Origin: Streptomyces sp. NBC_01381 | Lineage (GTDB): Bacteria; Actinomycetota; Actinomycetes; Streptomycetales; Streptomycetaceae | Length of the DNA stretch: 64,000 nucleotides | Assembly: GCF_026340305.1 (NCBI RefSeq) | Contig: NZ_JAPEPI010000002.1 | Coordinates: 2,356,001-2,420,000, forward strand | Reading direction: 5' to 3' | Shown: in pieces, positions 41,772 through 49,596 of the stretch | Layout: each line of letters opens with the position of its first letter | Numbering within the stretch: the first letter of the stretch is position 1 | Position numbers and translations under genes: made by a program | The notes under the pieces: model-generated | Database searches by the model: none | The model's input: only the letters and a program-made list of their open reading frames with translations | Told to the model about the DNA's origin: nothing

Positions 41772-41825
41772 AGAAGGCAAGGCAAGACAAAAGGCAAGGC
41801 AAGAGAAGGAAAGACAAGACAACAG
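41772..41825 (+). repeat. Purine-rich low-complexity tract before deiminase 3
   Basis: The 74-bp gap is dominated by AAGGC and AAGAC-type steps (for example AAGGCAAGGCAAGA twice), almost entirely A/G with spaced C. It lies just upstream of the AGGAGG of the third deiminase and could affect leader structure or translation. Confidence 0.75.
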
Positions 41826-41835
41826 GAGGCTCCAC

Positions 41836-42993
41836 ATGAACGGAAGCACAGTCGGCTCGCACGCACGACCGGGTCCGAACAGGCGCAGATTCCTGGCGGC
41901 CGCCGGACTGACCGCCGCCGGTGCGACCCTTGCCCTGACGCAGGGAAGGGCCGGCGCGGGGCCGAGCCGCCGACCCGCCGCCGGCGGCTACCGCGTGCCC
42001 GTCGAGGACGTCCGCCACACCCGCACCTGGATGACCTGGCCGGACAACACCGCGATCTGGGGCGGCGGCAGCCTCCCCGGAATCCAGGCCGACATCGCAC
42101 TGATCGCCCGCACCATCGCCACGTACGAACCGGTCACCCTGTGCGCCAACTCCGCGAGCGCGGCCAAGGCGCGCTCGATGTGCGGGTCCTCGGTCACCGT
42201 CATCAGCTCGATCCCCGTCGACGACTGCTGGACGCGTGACACCGGCCCGGTCTTCCGCACCGACGGAGCCGGCGGCCTCGACGCGGTCGGCCTCAACTTC
42301 AACGGCTGGGGCAACAAGCAGACCCACGGCAGCGACGCGAAGGTCGCCGAACGGATCGCCTCGTATGTCGGAGTGCCGTTCATCCGGGCCGACTTCGTGG
42401 GCGAGGGCGGAGCCGTCGAACAGGACGGCGCGGGAACCCTGATGGCGACCCGCAGCAGCCTGCTCAACAAGAACCGCAACCCCGGAATGGAGCAGGGCGC
42501 GCTGGAGACTGCGATGCGCGCCGCCTACGGCGCGTCCAAGGTCATCTGGTTCGACGGCGTGTACGGGCAGGACATCACCGACGACCATGTCGACGCCACG
42601 TCACGCTTCCTCGCCCCGGGCGAGGCTCTCGTCCAGATGCCGCTCGCGTCGGACAACGACGCCTACGCCAAGGACGCTCGCCGGCAGTACCGCGTCCTCA
42701 CCGAGTCGACGACCGCCGACGGCCGGCCGATGGACGTGATGAAGCTCCAGGGCCCGGACTACGAGAAGATCCGCTCCACCGACCCGGACTTCCTGGCCTC
42801 CTACGCGAACTTCTACCTGTGCAACGACGCCGTCATCTGCGCCCACTTCGGCGACGAAGGCGCGGACGCGGCGGCGAAGGCCACGTTGGCCCGGCTCTAC
42901 CCCGACCGCACCATCGAGCAGCTCAACATCGACCGCCTGGGCACGGGAGGCGGCGGCATCCACTGCGTCACCCAGCAGCAGCCCGTGGCGTAG
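41836..42993 (+). CDS. Tat-exported agmatine-deiminase-family enzyme (paralogue 3)
   Basis: A 385-residue deiminase with a clear twin-arginine signal ('NRRRFLAAAG', hydrophobic core, cleavage near 'AGAG' ~40). The catalytic domain keeps 'TWMTWP', 'DDCWTRDTGPVF', 'FNGWGNKQTHG', 'GEGGAVEQDGAGT', 'DDHVDATSRF' and catalytic Cys377 in 'GGGGIHCVTQQ'. It is more similar in architecture to paralogue 1 than to the cytoplasmic copy. Two exported enzymes acting outside and one inside, linked by an importer, argue for degradation of an environmental guanidino compound. AGGAGG precedes the ATG. Whether the mature protein is free or wall-bound cannot be told. Confidence 0.92.
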   Translation: MNGSTVGSHARPGPNRRRFLAAAGLTAAGATLALTQGRAGAGPSRRPAAGGYRVPVEDVRHTRTWMTWPDNTAIWGGGSLPGIQADIALIARTIATYEPVTLCANSASAAKARSMCGSSVTVISSIPVDDCWTRDTGPVFRTDGAGGLDAVGLNFNGWGNKQTHGSDAKVAERIASYVGVPFIRADFVGEGGAVEQDGAGTLMATRSSLLNKNRNPGMEQGALETAMRAAYGASKVIWFDGVYGQDITDDHVDATSRFLAPGEALVQMPLASDNDAYAKDARRQYRVLTESTTADGRPMDVMKLQGPDYEKIRSTDPDFLASYANFYLCNDAVICAHFGDEGADAAAKATLARLYPDRTIEQLNIDRLGTGGGGIHCVTQQQPVA

Positions 42994-43067
42994 GGGCAGT
43001 TCGCGACGTACGCCTCAGCGGTCCGGGTGGTTCCCCGCCCACACCGAGGGGGTTCGGCCCGCCCCCG

Positions 43068-43098
43068 GGTGTCCGCCCCATGCGTGGGTGAGGACACC
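43068..43098. terminator. Hairpin between convergent deiminase 3 and HTH genes
   Basis: GGTGTCC (43068-43074) pairs with GGACACC (43092-43098), with an inner CCCA/TGGG pairing possible. It lies 75 bp after the deiminase stop and 35 bp after the HTH stop, so it may end both transcripts. Confidence 0.45.
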
Positions 43099-43132
43099 GA
43101 TCCGTCGCGGCCGGTGAAGCGGCGCCGCGGGC

Positions 43133-43963
43133 TCAGGGCTCCCGGCGTGCGGTGGCGGCGAGGGAGCCGAGGAGTGCGAGGGCCTCGCTGCTGGGGGAGG
43201 CCGGTTCCGCGTGGTAGACCACCAGTTCCTGGCCCGGCGCCGAGCGGACGTCGAAGGTCTGCATGGTCAACGTCAGCGGCCCGACGTCGCGATGGTCGAA
43301 GCGCTTGCGCTCCAGGGCCTTGCCCCGGGCGTCATGACCAGCCCACAGCTCGGCGAACTCGGGGCTGCGCTCAAGGAGTTCCGCGAGCACCCGCCGTACC
43401 CGCGGGTCGTCCGGCGCCGCGCCGTGGCCGAGCCGGAAGCCGGCCACGGAGTTGCGCGCCACGTCGTGCCAGTCGCGGTAGAAGGTGCGGGCGGCGGGGT
43501 CGGTGAACACCACGTGCATGAGGTTGCGCGAGTGCGCCCAGCCTTGGAAGAGCGCGTCGGCGATCGCGTTGGAGGCCAGCACGTCGTACGCGCGGTTGTA
43601 GACGATGGCCGGGTTGTGCGGCCAGGCTTCCATCAGGGCCGACAGGCTCGGTTCGACCCGGTCGGGCACGGCGGCGGACCGGGCGCGCGGGCCGATCCCG
43701 GCGAGCCGGAACAGGTGCAGGCGGCCGTCGTCGTCCAGCCGTAGCGCGGCCGCCAGCGCGTCGAGAACCTGCGCGGACGGCGTGCGCTCCCGGCCCTGCT
43801 CCAGGCGTACGTAGTAGTCGGCGCTGACCCCGGCGAGCAGGGCGACCTCCTCGCGCCGCAGCCCCGGCACCCGCCGGTGCCCCGAGACGGGCAGGTTCAC
43901 ATCGGCCGGGGTGACGTGGGCGCGCCGGGCGGTGAGATAGGCGCCGAGTTCGGAGCGTGCCAT
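43133..43963 (-). CDS. MmyB-type helix-turn-helix regulator A
   Basis: A 276-residue regulator with an XRE-type HTH ('RVPGLRREEVALLAGVSADYYVRLEQG', residues ~31-57) followed by the MmyB-like ligand domain. That domain has 'WPHNPAIVYNRAYDVLASNAIADALF', 'HVVFTDPAARTFYRDWHDVA' and 'KRFDHRDVGPLTL', quoted in part. Such regulators commonly sit opposite a short-chain dehydrogenase they control; I recall fatty-acid-like ligands proposed for the domain. Here it diverges from an SDR gene, with a perfect 21-bp dyad between them (43996-44016). Confidence 0.87.
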   Translation of the reverse strand: MARSELGAYLTARRAHVTPADVNLPVSGHRRVPGLRREEVALLAGVSADYYVRLEQGRERTPSAQVLDALAAALRLDDDGRLHLFRLAGIGPRARSAAVPDRVEPSLSALMEAWPHNPAIVYNRAYDVLASNAIADALFQGWAHSRNLMHVVFTDPAARTFYRDWHDVARNSVAGFRLGHGAAPDDPRVRRVLAELLERSPEFAELWAGHDARGKALERKRFDHRDVGPLTLTMQTFDVRSAPGQELVVYHAEPASPSSEALALLGSLAATARREP

Positions 43964-43995
43964 GCGGCCATCGTAGGCCGGGGTCCGCCGCTGTT

Positions 43996-44016
43996 CCTGG
44001 GTGCGCTGCACCCAGG
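43996..44016. promoter_or_regulatory. Perfect operator dyad between HTH regulator A and the SDR pair
   Basis: CCTGGGTGC and GCACCCAGG are exact 9-bp arms around GCT. The site is 33 bp upstream of the regulator and 50 bp upstream of the SDR start, ideal for divergent repression. Confidence 0.75.
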
Positions 44017-44065
44017 AGGACGCCGCCTCTCCCGCGGGCGCTCCGGCCGGGCCAGCCTCGAGGCC

Positions 44066-44875
44066 ATGAGCACACAGCGACTCGAAGCCGTCATCACACA
44101 GCAAGCCGAACACCAGCCGGAACGCGCCGAGTCGGCGGCCGGCCGCAAGGTCGTTCTCGTCACCGGCGCCAGCAGCGGCATCGGCGAGGCCGTCGCCGTA
44201 CGACTCGTGGCCGAGGGCCACCGCGTGGTGGCCGGAGCGCGCCGCACCGATCGCCTGCGGGCGCTCGCGGAGCGCACCGCGGCGATGGCCGCCCGCTCCG
44301 GCGGCAGCCTGCATCCCGTACGCCTCGACGTGACGGACCGCGCGGACGTCGCGGCGTTCGTCGAGGCAGCGCGCGAGCGCCACGGCCGCGTCGACGTCCT
44401 CGTCGCCAACGCCGGGGTCATGCCGCTGTCGCGGCTCGACTCCCTGCTCGTCGACGAGTGGGACCGGATGATCGACGTGAACGTGCGCGGCCTGCTGCAC
44501 GGGATCGCGGCGGTGCTGCCCGTGTTCACCGCGCAGGGCGCGGGGCACTTCGTCACGGTCGCGAGCGTCGGCGCCTACGAGGTCGTACCCACCGGTGCCG
44601 TCTACTGCGCCACCAAGTACGCGGCCCGGGCCGTCACCGAGGGCCTGCGCCAGGAGTCAGACCCCTCGATCCGGGTCACGACCGTCTCGCCCGGCGTGGT
44701 CGACTCCGAGCTCGCCGACACCATCACCGACACCGGCGCCGCCGAGGCCATGCGCGCGTACCGGGCGCACGCGATCAGGCCCGACGCCATCGCAGGCGCC
44801 GTCTCCTACGCCCTGGAGCAGCCGTCCGACGTCGACGTCAACGAAATCGTCGTACGCCCCACCCGTCAGCGCTGA
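44066..44875 (+). CDS. Short-chain dehydrogenase/reductase (SDR 1)
   Basis: A 269-residue classical SDR. The NAD(P) motif 'VTGASSGIGEAVA' lies at ~33-45, 'LVANAGV' is the NAG motif, and the active-site Ser is in 'TVASVGAYE'. Catalytic 'YCATK' Tyr-x3-Lys and 'VSPGVVDSEL' follow. After the Rossmann glycines, Arg residues ('GARRTDRLRA') suggest NADP(H). The first ~25 residues are an extra tail. It is the first gene of an SDR pair controlled by the divergent MmyB-type regulator. The substrate is unknown. Confidence 0.88.
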   Translation: MSTQRLEAVITQQAEHQPERAESAAGRKVVLVTGASSGIGEAVAVRLVAEGHRVVAGARRTDRLRALAERTAAMAARSGGSLHPVRLDVTDRADVAAFVEAARERHGRVDVLVANAGVMPLSRLDSLLVDEWDRMIDVNVRGLLHGIAAVLPVFTAQGAGHFVTVASVGAYEVVPTGAVYCATKYAARAVTEGLRQESDPSIRVTTVSPGVVDSELADTITDTGAAEAMRAYRAHAIRPDAIAGAVSYALEQPSDVDVNEIVVRPTRQR

Positions 44876-44903
44876 CCAACACGAAACCGAAGGACACACG
44901 ACT

Positions 44904-45677
44904 ATGCCCCTGCACCACCCCGCCCTCCCCACCACCTGGGACCTCACCGGACGGGTCGCCGTCGTGACCGGAGCCGCCCGCGGCATCGGCCACGCCACCG
45001 CCACGCTGCTGCGCGACCGCGGCGCCCGACTGGTCGTCACCGACCGGTCGGAGGCCGTCGAGGAGCTCGCCGCGAAGGACCCCGACAACGTGGCCGCACT
45101 CGTCGGCGACGTCGCCGACGAGGACCTCGCCCGGGCTACCGCCGCCCTCGCCACCCGACGGTTCGGCCGCCTTGACATCCTGGTCAACAACGCGGGACGC
45201 ACCCTGAACAAGCCGGTCACCGAGACCACCGTCGAGGACTTCGACGACATCCTCCGCGTCAACGCCCGCGGCAACTTCGTACAGGCCCGCGAGGCGTTCC
45301 GCGCCATGGAGGCCGGTGGCGGCGGCGCGATCGTCTCCGTCGCCTCCGTCTCGTCACTCGTCGCCTTCGCCACGCAGACGGCGTACGCCGCGTCGAAGGG
45401 CGCCCTGGCCCAGATCACCCGCGTACTGGCCATCGAGGGCGGCCCCAAGGGGATCCGCTCCAACGCCGTGCTCCCCGGGGTCATCGACACCGACATCATG
45501 GAGGGCGTCGTCGAGGACGGCCGCGAGATGCTCGCCTCGTTCGGCCCCGCCCACCCCATCGGACGGATCGGACACCCCGAGGAGGTCGCGGAGGCCGTCG
45601 TCTTCCTCGTCTCCGACGCGGCCGGCTTCGTCACCGGCGCGCTCCTCACTGTCGACGGAGGCTGGACCGCTCAGTGA
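44904..45677 (+). CDS. Short-chain dehydrogenase/reductase (SDR 2)
   Basis: A 257-residue classical SDR. 'VTGAARGIGHATA' is the cofactor motif, and 'VVTDRSEA' with Asp after strand 2 points to NAD(H). 'LVNNAGRT', Ser in 'SVASVSSLVA', and Tyr-x3-Lys in 'YAASKG' complete the active site; 'GALLTVDGG' is the usual end. It follows SDR 1 by 28 bp with AAGGA upstream of the ATG. Its last 32 bp overlap the convergent second MmyB-type regulator gene, so the two transcripts are antisense at their ends. Confidence 0.88.
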   Translation: MPLHHPALPTTWDLTGRVAVVTGAARGIGHATATLLRDRGARLVVTDRSEAVEELAAKDPDNVAALVGDVADEDLARATAALATRRFGRLDILVNNAGRTLNKPVTETTVEDFDDILRVNARGNFVQAREAFRAMEAGGGGAIVSVASVSSLVAFATQTAYAASKGALAQITRVLAIEGGPKGIRSNAVLPGVIDTDIMEGVVEDGREMLASFGPAHPIGRIGHPEEVAEAVVFLVSDAAGFVTGALLTVDGGWTAQ

Positions 45678-46554
45678 CTGCCGGGACCGTCGTGGGGGCG
45701 GCAGTCGCCTGCGCGAGGAGCCGGAGGGCGGTGCGGCCCTCCGATCCCGCGGGGGCGGTCGCCACGACGAGGACCTGATCGTCGGAGAGGTTGAGTGCCT
45801 GCTGGGTGACGGTCATCGGGCCCACCAGCGGATGCCGCATCTTGTGCTCGGCGATGGTGCAGGGGCGCACCCGGTGGTCGGCCCACATCTTCGCGAACTC
45901 CGTGCTGTTCATGCTGAGTTCGCCGATGAGGGAGGCCAGTAGTGAGTCGTCGGGGTGACGGCCCACCGCATAGCGCAGATTGGCCACGACGGCCCGCGCC
46001 TTGGCCTCCCACGTGAGGTAGAGGTCGCGCGCGTGGGCGTCGAGGAAGAGGAACCGGGCCATGTTGGGCCGGTCGGCCGAGCGCTCCGGCGCCGACGGGT
46101 CGAGGTGGCCCGCGAACAGCGCGTGGCCGAGCGGGTTCCAGGCCAGGACGTCGGCGCGTCGGCCGGTGACGACGGCGGGCACGTCGGGCATCGAGTCGAG
46201 GAGCGTACGGGTCGGTGCGTCGACCCGCTCCGGCGGCGGCCGCCGGGCCGGGCGGCGGCGCCGGACTGCCGCGCCCGCGAGATCGCGCAGGTGCAGGCGC
46301 TCGGTCTCGTCCAGACACAGCGCCTGGGCGATCGCGTCGAGGACCTCCGGGGACGCGTTGTGCGAGTGGCCTTGCTCCAGGCGTGCGTAATACGAGGCAC
46401 TGACCCCGGCGAGCAGGGCGAGTTCCTCGCGGCGCAGGCCCGGGACGCGACGCCGTTCCCCGTACGTGTCAAGGCCGATGTCCTCGGGCCGCAGCCGGGA
46501 CCGGCGCGCCTGCAGGAACGCGCCGAGGGCGCTCTGTCCGCTCTGTCCGTCCAT
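45646..46554 (-). CDS. MmyB-type helix-turn-helix regulator B
   Basis: A 302-residue paralogue of regulator A: HTH 'RVPGLRREELALLAGVSASYYARLEQG' at ~37-63, then an MmyB-like ligand domain ('DSMPDVPAVVTGRRADVLAWNPLGHAL', 'MARFLFLDAHARDLY', quoted in part) and a variable tail. Its 3' end overlaps SDR 2 by 32 bp. It diverges from the metallo-beta-lactamase-fold gene with a 25-bp dyad in the gap, the same geometry as regulator A. The two neighbouring regulator-target modules probably arose by duplication or joint recruitment. Confidence 0.86.
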   Translation of the reverse strand: MDGQSGQSALGAFLQARRSRLRPEDIGLDTYGERRRVPGLRREELALLAGVSASYYARLEQGHSHNASPEVLDAIAQALCLDETERLHLRDLAGAAVRRRRPARRPPPERVDAPTRTLLDSMPDVPAVVTGRRADVLAWNPLGHALFAGHLDPSAPERSADRPNMARFLFLDAHARDLYLTWEAKARAVVANLRYAVGRHPDDSLLASLIGELSMNSTEFAKMWADHRVRPCTIAEHKMRHPLVGPMTVTQQALNLSDDQVLVVATAPAGSEGRTALRLLAQATAAPTTVPAVTERSSLRRQ

Positions 46555-46585
46555 GCGGCCCAGTATCCGTTGCCCGCAAGCCGGT

Positions 46586-46610
46586 TGCCTCTCCCTGGCG
46601 GGGATAGGCA
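46586..46610. promoter_or_regulatory. Operator dyad between HTH regulator B and the MBL gene
   Basis: TGCCTCTCCC (46586-46595) and GGGATAGGCA (46601-46610) are 10-bp arms with one mismatch around TGGCG. The site is 32 bp upstream of the regulator and 47 bp upstream of the hydrolase. Confidence 0.65.
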
Positions 46611-46656
46611 GGGAAGGGTGTGGCCGACTTCCGCGGGCCCGCGCAGCCTTGAGGGC

Positions 46657-47577
46657 ATGGAAACCATCGAGTTGGGCGATGTCACCGTGAGCCGGGTCCG
46701 CGAGTTCTACGGACCGATCGGGTTCACACCACGCGCTTTCGTACCCGAGAGCAGTGAGGAGGTCTGGGAGGCACAGGAGAGCTGGCTGCGGCCGGAGTTC
46801 ATCGCGGGAGAGCCGCCGGTCGTCAACGCCGCGCTGCAGACCTGGGTGCTGCGCAGCGAAGGCCGGGTCATCCTCGTCGACACCGGGGGCGGCAACAACA
46901 AGCCACGGCCCGGCACCCCTTGGGATCACCTGGAGACCGACTTCCTGGGCAATCTCGCCCGCGCCGGAGTCAGGCCGGAGGACGTCGACCTCGTCGTCAA
47001 CACCCATCTGCACGCGGACCACGTGGGCTGGAACACCCGCCTCGACGGGGGCAGTTGGGTGCCCACCTTCCCGAACGCCGACTACCTGATCCACCGCAAC
47101 GACTTCGAGTTCTGGAACCCGGCGAACGGCCACACCTCCGTACTCGGCGACGGCAACGCCCACGTCTTCGAAGACAGCGTCGCCCCGGTGCACGAGGCGG
47201 GCAGGACCCTGCTGTGGGAGGGCGACGGCTACCGGATCGACGCGCATCTGCGGCTTGAACTCGCCGCGGGCCACACCCCCGGATCCTCCGTGCTCACCCT
47301 CGCGTCCGGCAGCGAAAGGGCGGCGTTCGTCGGCGACCTGCTGCACAGTCCCGTACAGATCCTGGAACCGGACGCGAACAGCTGCTTCTGCGAGGATCCC
47401 GGCCGGTCACGGGCCGCCCGGCGCCGGGTCCTCGGCTGGGCGGCCGACCGCAACGGACTGCTGTTCCCCGCGCACTTCGGCGGCCACGGTGCGGCCGAAG
47501 TCGCCCGGGACGGCGGCCGGTTCGCCATCAAGGGGTGGGCCCCCTTCACGTCGTACACCCCCGGCGACGAGGGCTGA
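46657..47577 (+). CDS. Metallo-beta-lactamase-fold hydrolase
   Basis: A 306-residue MBL-fold enzyme with the metal motif H-x-H-x-D-H at 117-122 ('THLHADH'), a second-shell His in 'AAGHTPGSS', Asp in 'AFVGDLLH' and a terminal His in 'FPAHFGGHG'. This complete dinuclear zinc site fits lactonases or esterases such as quorum-quenching and N-acyl-homoserine-lactonase-like proteins; the exact substrate is unknown. There is no signal peptide. It forms a two-gene unit with the carboxylesterase 6 bp downstream, under the divergent MmyB-type regulator. Confidence 0.87.
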   Translation: METIELGDVTVSRVREFYGPIGFTPRAFVPESSEEVWEAQESWLRPEFIAGEPPVVNAALQTWVLRSEGRVILVDTGGGNNKPRPGTPWDHLETDFLGNLARAGVRPEDVDLVVNTHLHADHVGWNTRLDGGSWVPTFPNADYLIHRNDFEFWNPANGHTSVLGDGNAHVFEDSVAPVHEAGRTLLWEGDGYRIDAHLRLELAAGHTPGSSVLTLASGSERAAFVGDLLHSPVQILEPDANSCFCEDPGRSRAARRRVLGWAADRNGLLFPAHFGGHGAAEVARDGGRFAIKGWAPFTSYTPGDEG

Positions 47578-47583
47578 CCGGCG

Positions 47584-49092
47584 ATGCCAGACTCCCGCAA
47601 CCCCGTAGTGGAGACCACGCTCGGCCCCGTCCGGGGCCTCAAGCAGGACGGCATCGGGGTGTTCCTCGGCATCCCGTACGCCGCCCCGCCCCAAGGCGCG
47701 GGAAGGTTCGCCGCGCCGGAGCCGCACGCGCCCTGGGCGGGGGTCCGCGACGCCACCGTCGCCGGGCCGACCGCGCCGCAGGCCGCACGCCGTCTCGGTG
47801 ACATCGACATGTCCCCCTACTTCGGGCCGGGTTGGGTCCGGGGCGCGGACCATCTGACGGTGAACGTCTGGACGCCCCGCATCGGAGCAGACACCGGAGC
47901 AGACATCGGAGCGGACGGTGGTGCCCGCGAACTGCCGGTCATGGTCTTCGTGCACGGCGGCGGCTTCACCGCGGGATCGACCAGCGCGCCGCTCTACGAC
48001 GGCACCGCACTCGCCCGGGAGGGCGTGGTCCTGGTGACCGTCAACTACCGGCTCGGCGTCCAGGGTTTCCTCGACCTCGCGGGCGCGCCGCGCAACCGCG
48101 GGCTGCTCGACGTGGTCGCCGCGCTGCGCTGGGTACGGGAGAACATCGCGGCCTTCGGCGGGGACCCGGGCACCGTCACCCTGTTCGGCCAGTCCGCCGG
48201 GGCCACGATCGTCTCCGCCGTGGCGGCCGCGCCCGATGCGGCGGGACTGCTGCGCCGGGCCATCGTGCAGAGCGGCAGTGGGCTCGGCGCCTTCACCCCG
48301 GAGCAGGCAGCACGGGTGACACGGGCGGCGGCGCGGGAGCTGGGGGTCGCGGCGCACGCCGATGCCTTCGCGGCCGTGCCGGACGACCGTCTCGTCGAGG
48401 TCGTCGGCCGGCTCTCCGGGATCGACCTGCGTACGCCGGGTGCGTACGACCCGCTGATGGGGCTGACCCCGTTCAGCGTGGTCCTTCCGGTGCAGCCCGC
48501 GCACGCCCCGCCCGCCGCCGTGGACCTGCTCCTCGGGACGACGACGCAGGAGGGCAACCTCTACCCGGCCGCCGACGGAGAGGACGCGCACGGCGCGGCC
48601 GAGCGGGCACACCCGGACCCGGACAGGCTCCTGGCCGCGTACCGGGCCGCCGCCCGGCCCGGCACCCCGGATGCCGGGCTGCGCTCGGCCGTGCTCGGCG
48701 ACGCGCTGTTCGGCAAGGGGACGTGGGCCCTTGCGGAGGCGTACGCCACCGCCGGGCGCCCCACCTTCCACTACGAGTTCGACTGGCGAGGCGTGCTCGG
48801 TGCCGCGCACGCGGTGGAGGTCCCGTTTCTGTTCGGGCGGACGGACCTGCCCGAACTCCGCGGCGCACGCGGCCTGTTGGGACCAAGCCCGGTTCCTGCC
48901 GGCCTGGCGGAACGGCTGCGTGCCGCGTGGGTGCGGTTCGCACGCACCGGGGACCCGGGCTGGGACGCGTACGACACCGAACGCCGTACGACGATGCGGA
49001 TCGGCGAGCAATGGGCGGCCCTGCCCGACCCGCGCGGGGCGGAACGCCGGGCGTGGTCCCCGCCCGGCGCGTGCGCACCCCTGGATGCCTGA
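47584..49092 (+). CDS. Type-B carboxylesterase
   Basis: A 502-residue alpha/beta-hydrolase of the carboxylesterase/para-nitrobenzyl esterase type. The oxyanion 'HGGGF' is at 124-128, nucleophile Ser204 sits in 'FGQSAGA', the acid is probably Glu in 'TTQEGN', and the histidine is in 'GAAHAVEVPFLFG'. A short three-fold 'GAD' repeat at ~101-112 fills a surface loop. No signal peptide is visible, so it acts inside the cell on small esters. It is co-transcribed with the MBL hydrolase, suggesting stepwise breakdown of an ester or lactone. The stop lies in an 18-bp direct repeat. Confidence 0.9.
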   Translation: MPDSRNPVVETTLGPVRGLKQDGIGVFLGIPYAAPPQGAGRFAAPEPHAPWAGVRDATVAGPTAPQAARRLGDIDMSPYFGPGWVRGADHLTVNVWTPRIGADTGADIGADGGARELPVMVFVHGGGFTAGSTSAPLYDGTALAREGVVLVTVNYRLGVQGFLDLAGAPRNRGLLDVVAALRWVRENIAAFGGDPGTVTLFGQSAGATIVSAVAAAPDAAGLLRRAIVQSGSGLGAFTPEQAARVTRAAARELGVAAHADAFAAVPDDRLVEVVGRLSGIDLRTPGAYDPLMGLTPFSVVLPVQPAHAPPAAVDLLLGTTTQEGNLYPAADGEDAHGAAERAHPDPDRLLAAYRAAARPGTPDAGLRSAVLGDALFGKGTWALAEAYATAGRPTFHYEFDWRGVLGAAHAVEVPFLFGRTDLPELRGARGLLGPSPVPAGLAERLRAAWVRFARTGDPGWDAYDTERRTTMRIGEQWAALPDPRGAERRAWSPPGACAPLDA

Positions 49093-49116
49093 CCTCAGCT
49101 GGATGCCTGACCTCAG
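49081..49116. repeat. 18-bp direct repeat spanning two stop codons
   Basis: CTGGATGCCTGACCTCAG is present twice in tandem (49081-49098, 49099-49116). The first copy contains the esterase stop; the second contains the stop of the convergent hypothetical gene. It looks like a recent duplication of a convergent end. Confidence 0.9.
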
Positions 49117-49592
49117 CGCGGCCAGAGCTGGATCAGCCACTCCTCCGTGCCGTGGAAGAACATCTCGCCGGCCGCGTGCCGCTCCTTCGCGGCGTCGCGG
49201 CCCAGGCTCGCCGCGCGCAGCCGGTAGACGCCCGGACCGCCGAGTTCCACCGGCTCGCCCGACGGAAGGCCGTCCCACTCGTTGAGCTGCACCTTCCCGT
49301 GCCGGAACAGCTCGAACTCCACTGTCTCCAGGGTGTCCCAGCCGCCCTGCGGCGCCGCCGGTTCGCCGGACCAGCTCTCAAGGCGTACCTGCGGGTGGAA
49401 GTCGGTGGTGGCGCACCGGAAGAGCGCGCCGCCAGGACCGGCGAGCACCGTCCAGCGTTTCGGGGCGGTGCCGACGGCCGCCTGAGGATCGGCGCCGTCC
49501 TCCAGGCCGCGCAGGAAGAAGGTGAAGTACGAGATGCGGGGCTCGGCGGTCGTCGCGCCGAGAAGTTCGGCGGACGGGGGAGTGGCCGTCAC
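49113..49592 (-). CDS. Hypothetical protein
   Basis: A 159-residue soluble protein of mixed strands and loops with several Trp residues ('RWTVLAGPGGALF', 'WDTLETVEFELF', 'EEWLIQLWPR') and a single Cys. There is no signal peptide, membrane segment or motif I recognise. The pattern resembles small barrel-like accessory or immunity-type proteins, but this is only an impression. GTG 49592 has GGAGGTGAG just upstream, so the start is firm. It follows the frameshifted secreted-protein gene and probably shares its transcript. Confidence 0.6.
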   Translation of the reverse strand: MTATPPSAELLGATTAEPRISYFTFFLRGLEDGADPQAAVGTAPKRWTVLAGPGGALFRCATTDFHPQVRLESWSGEPAAPQGGWDTLETVEFELFRHGKVQLNEWDGLPSGEPVELGGPGVYRLRAASLGRDAAKERHAAGEMFFHGTEEWLIQLWPR

Positions 49593-49596
49593 CGGC

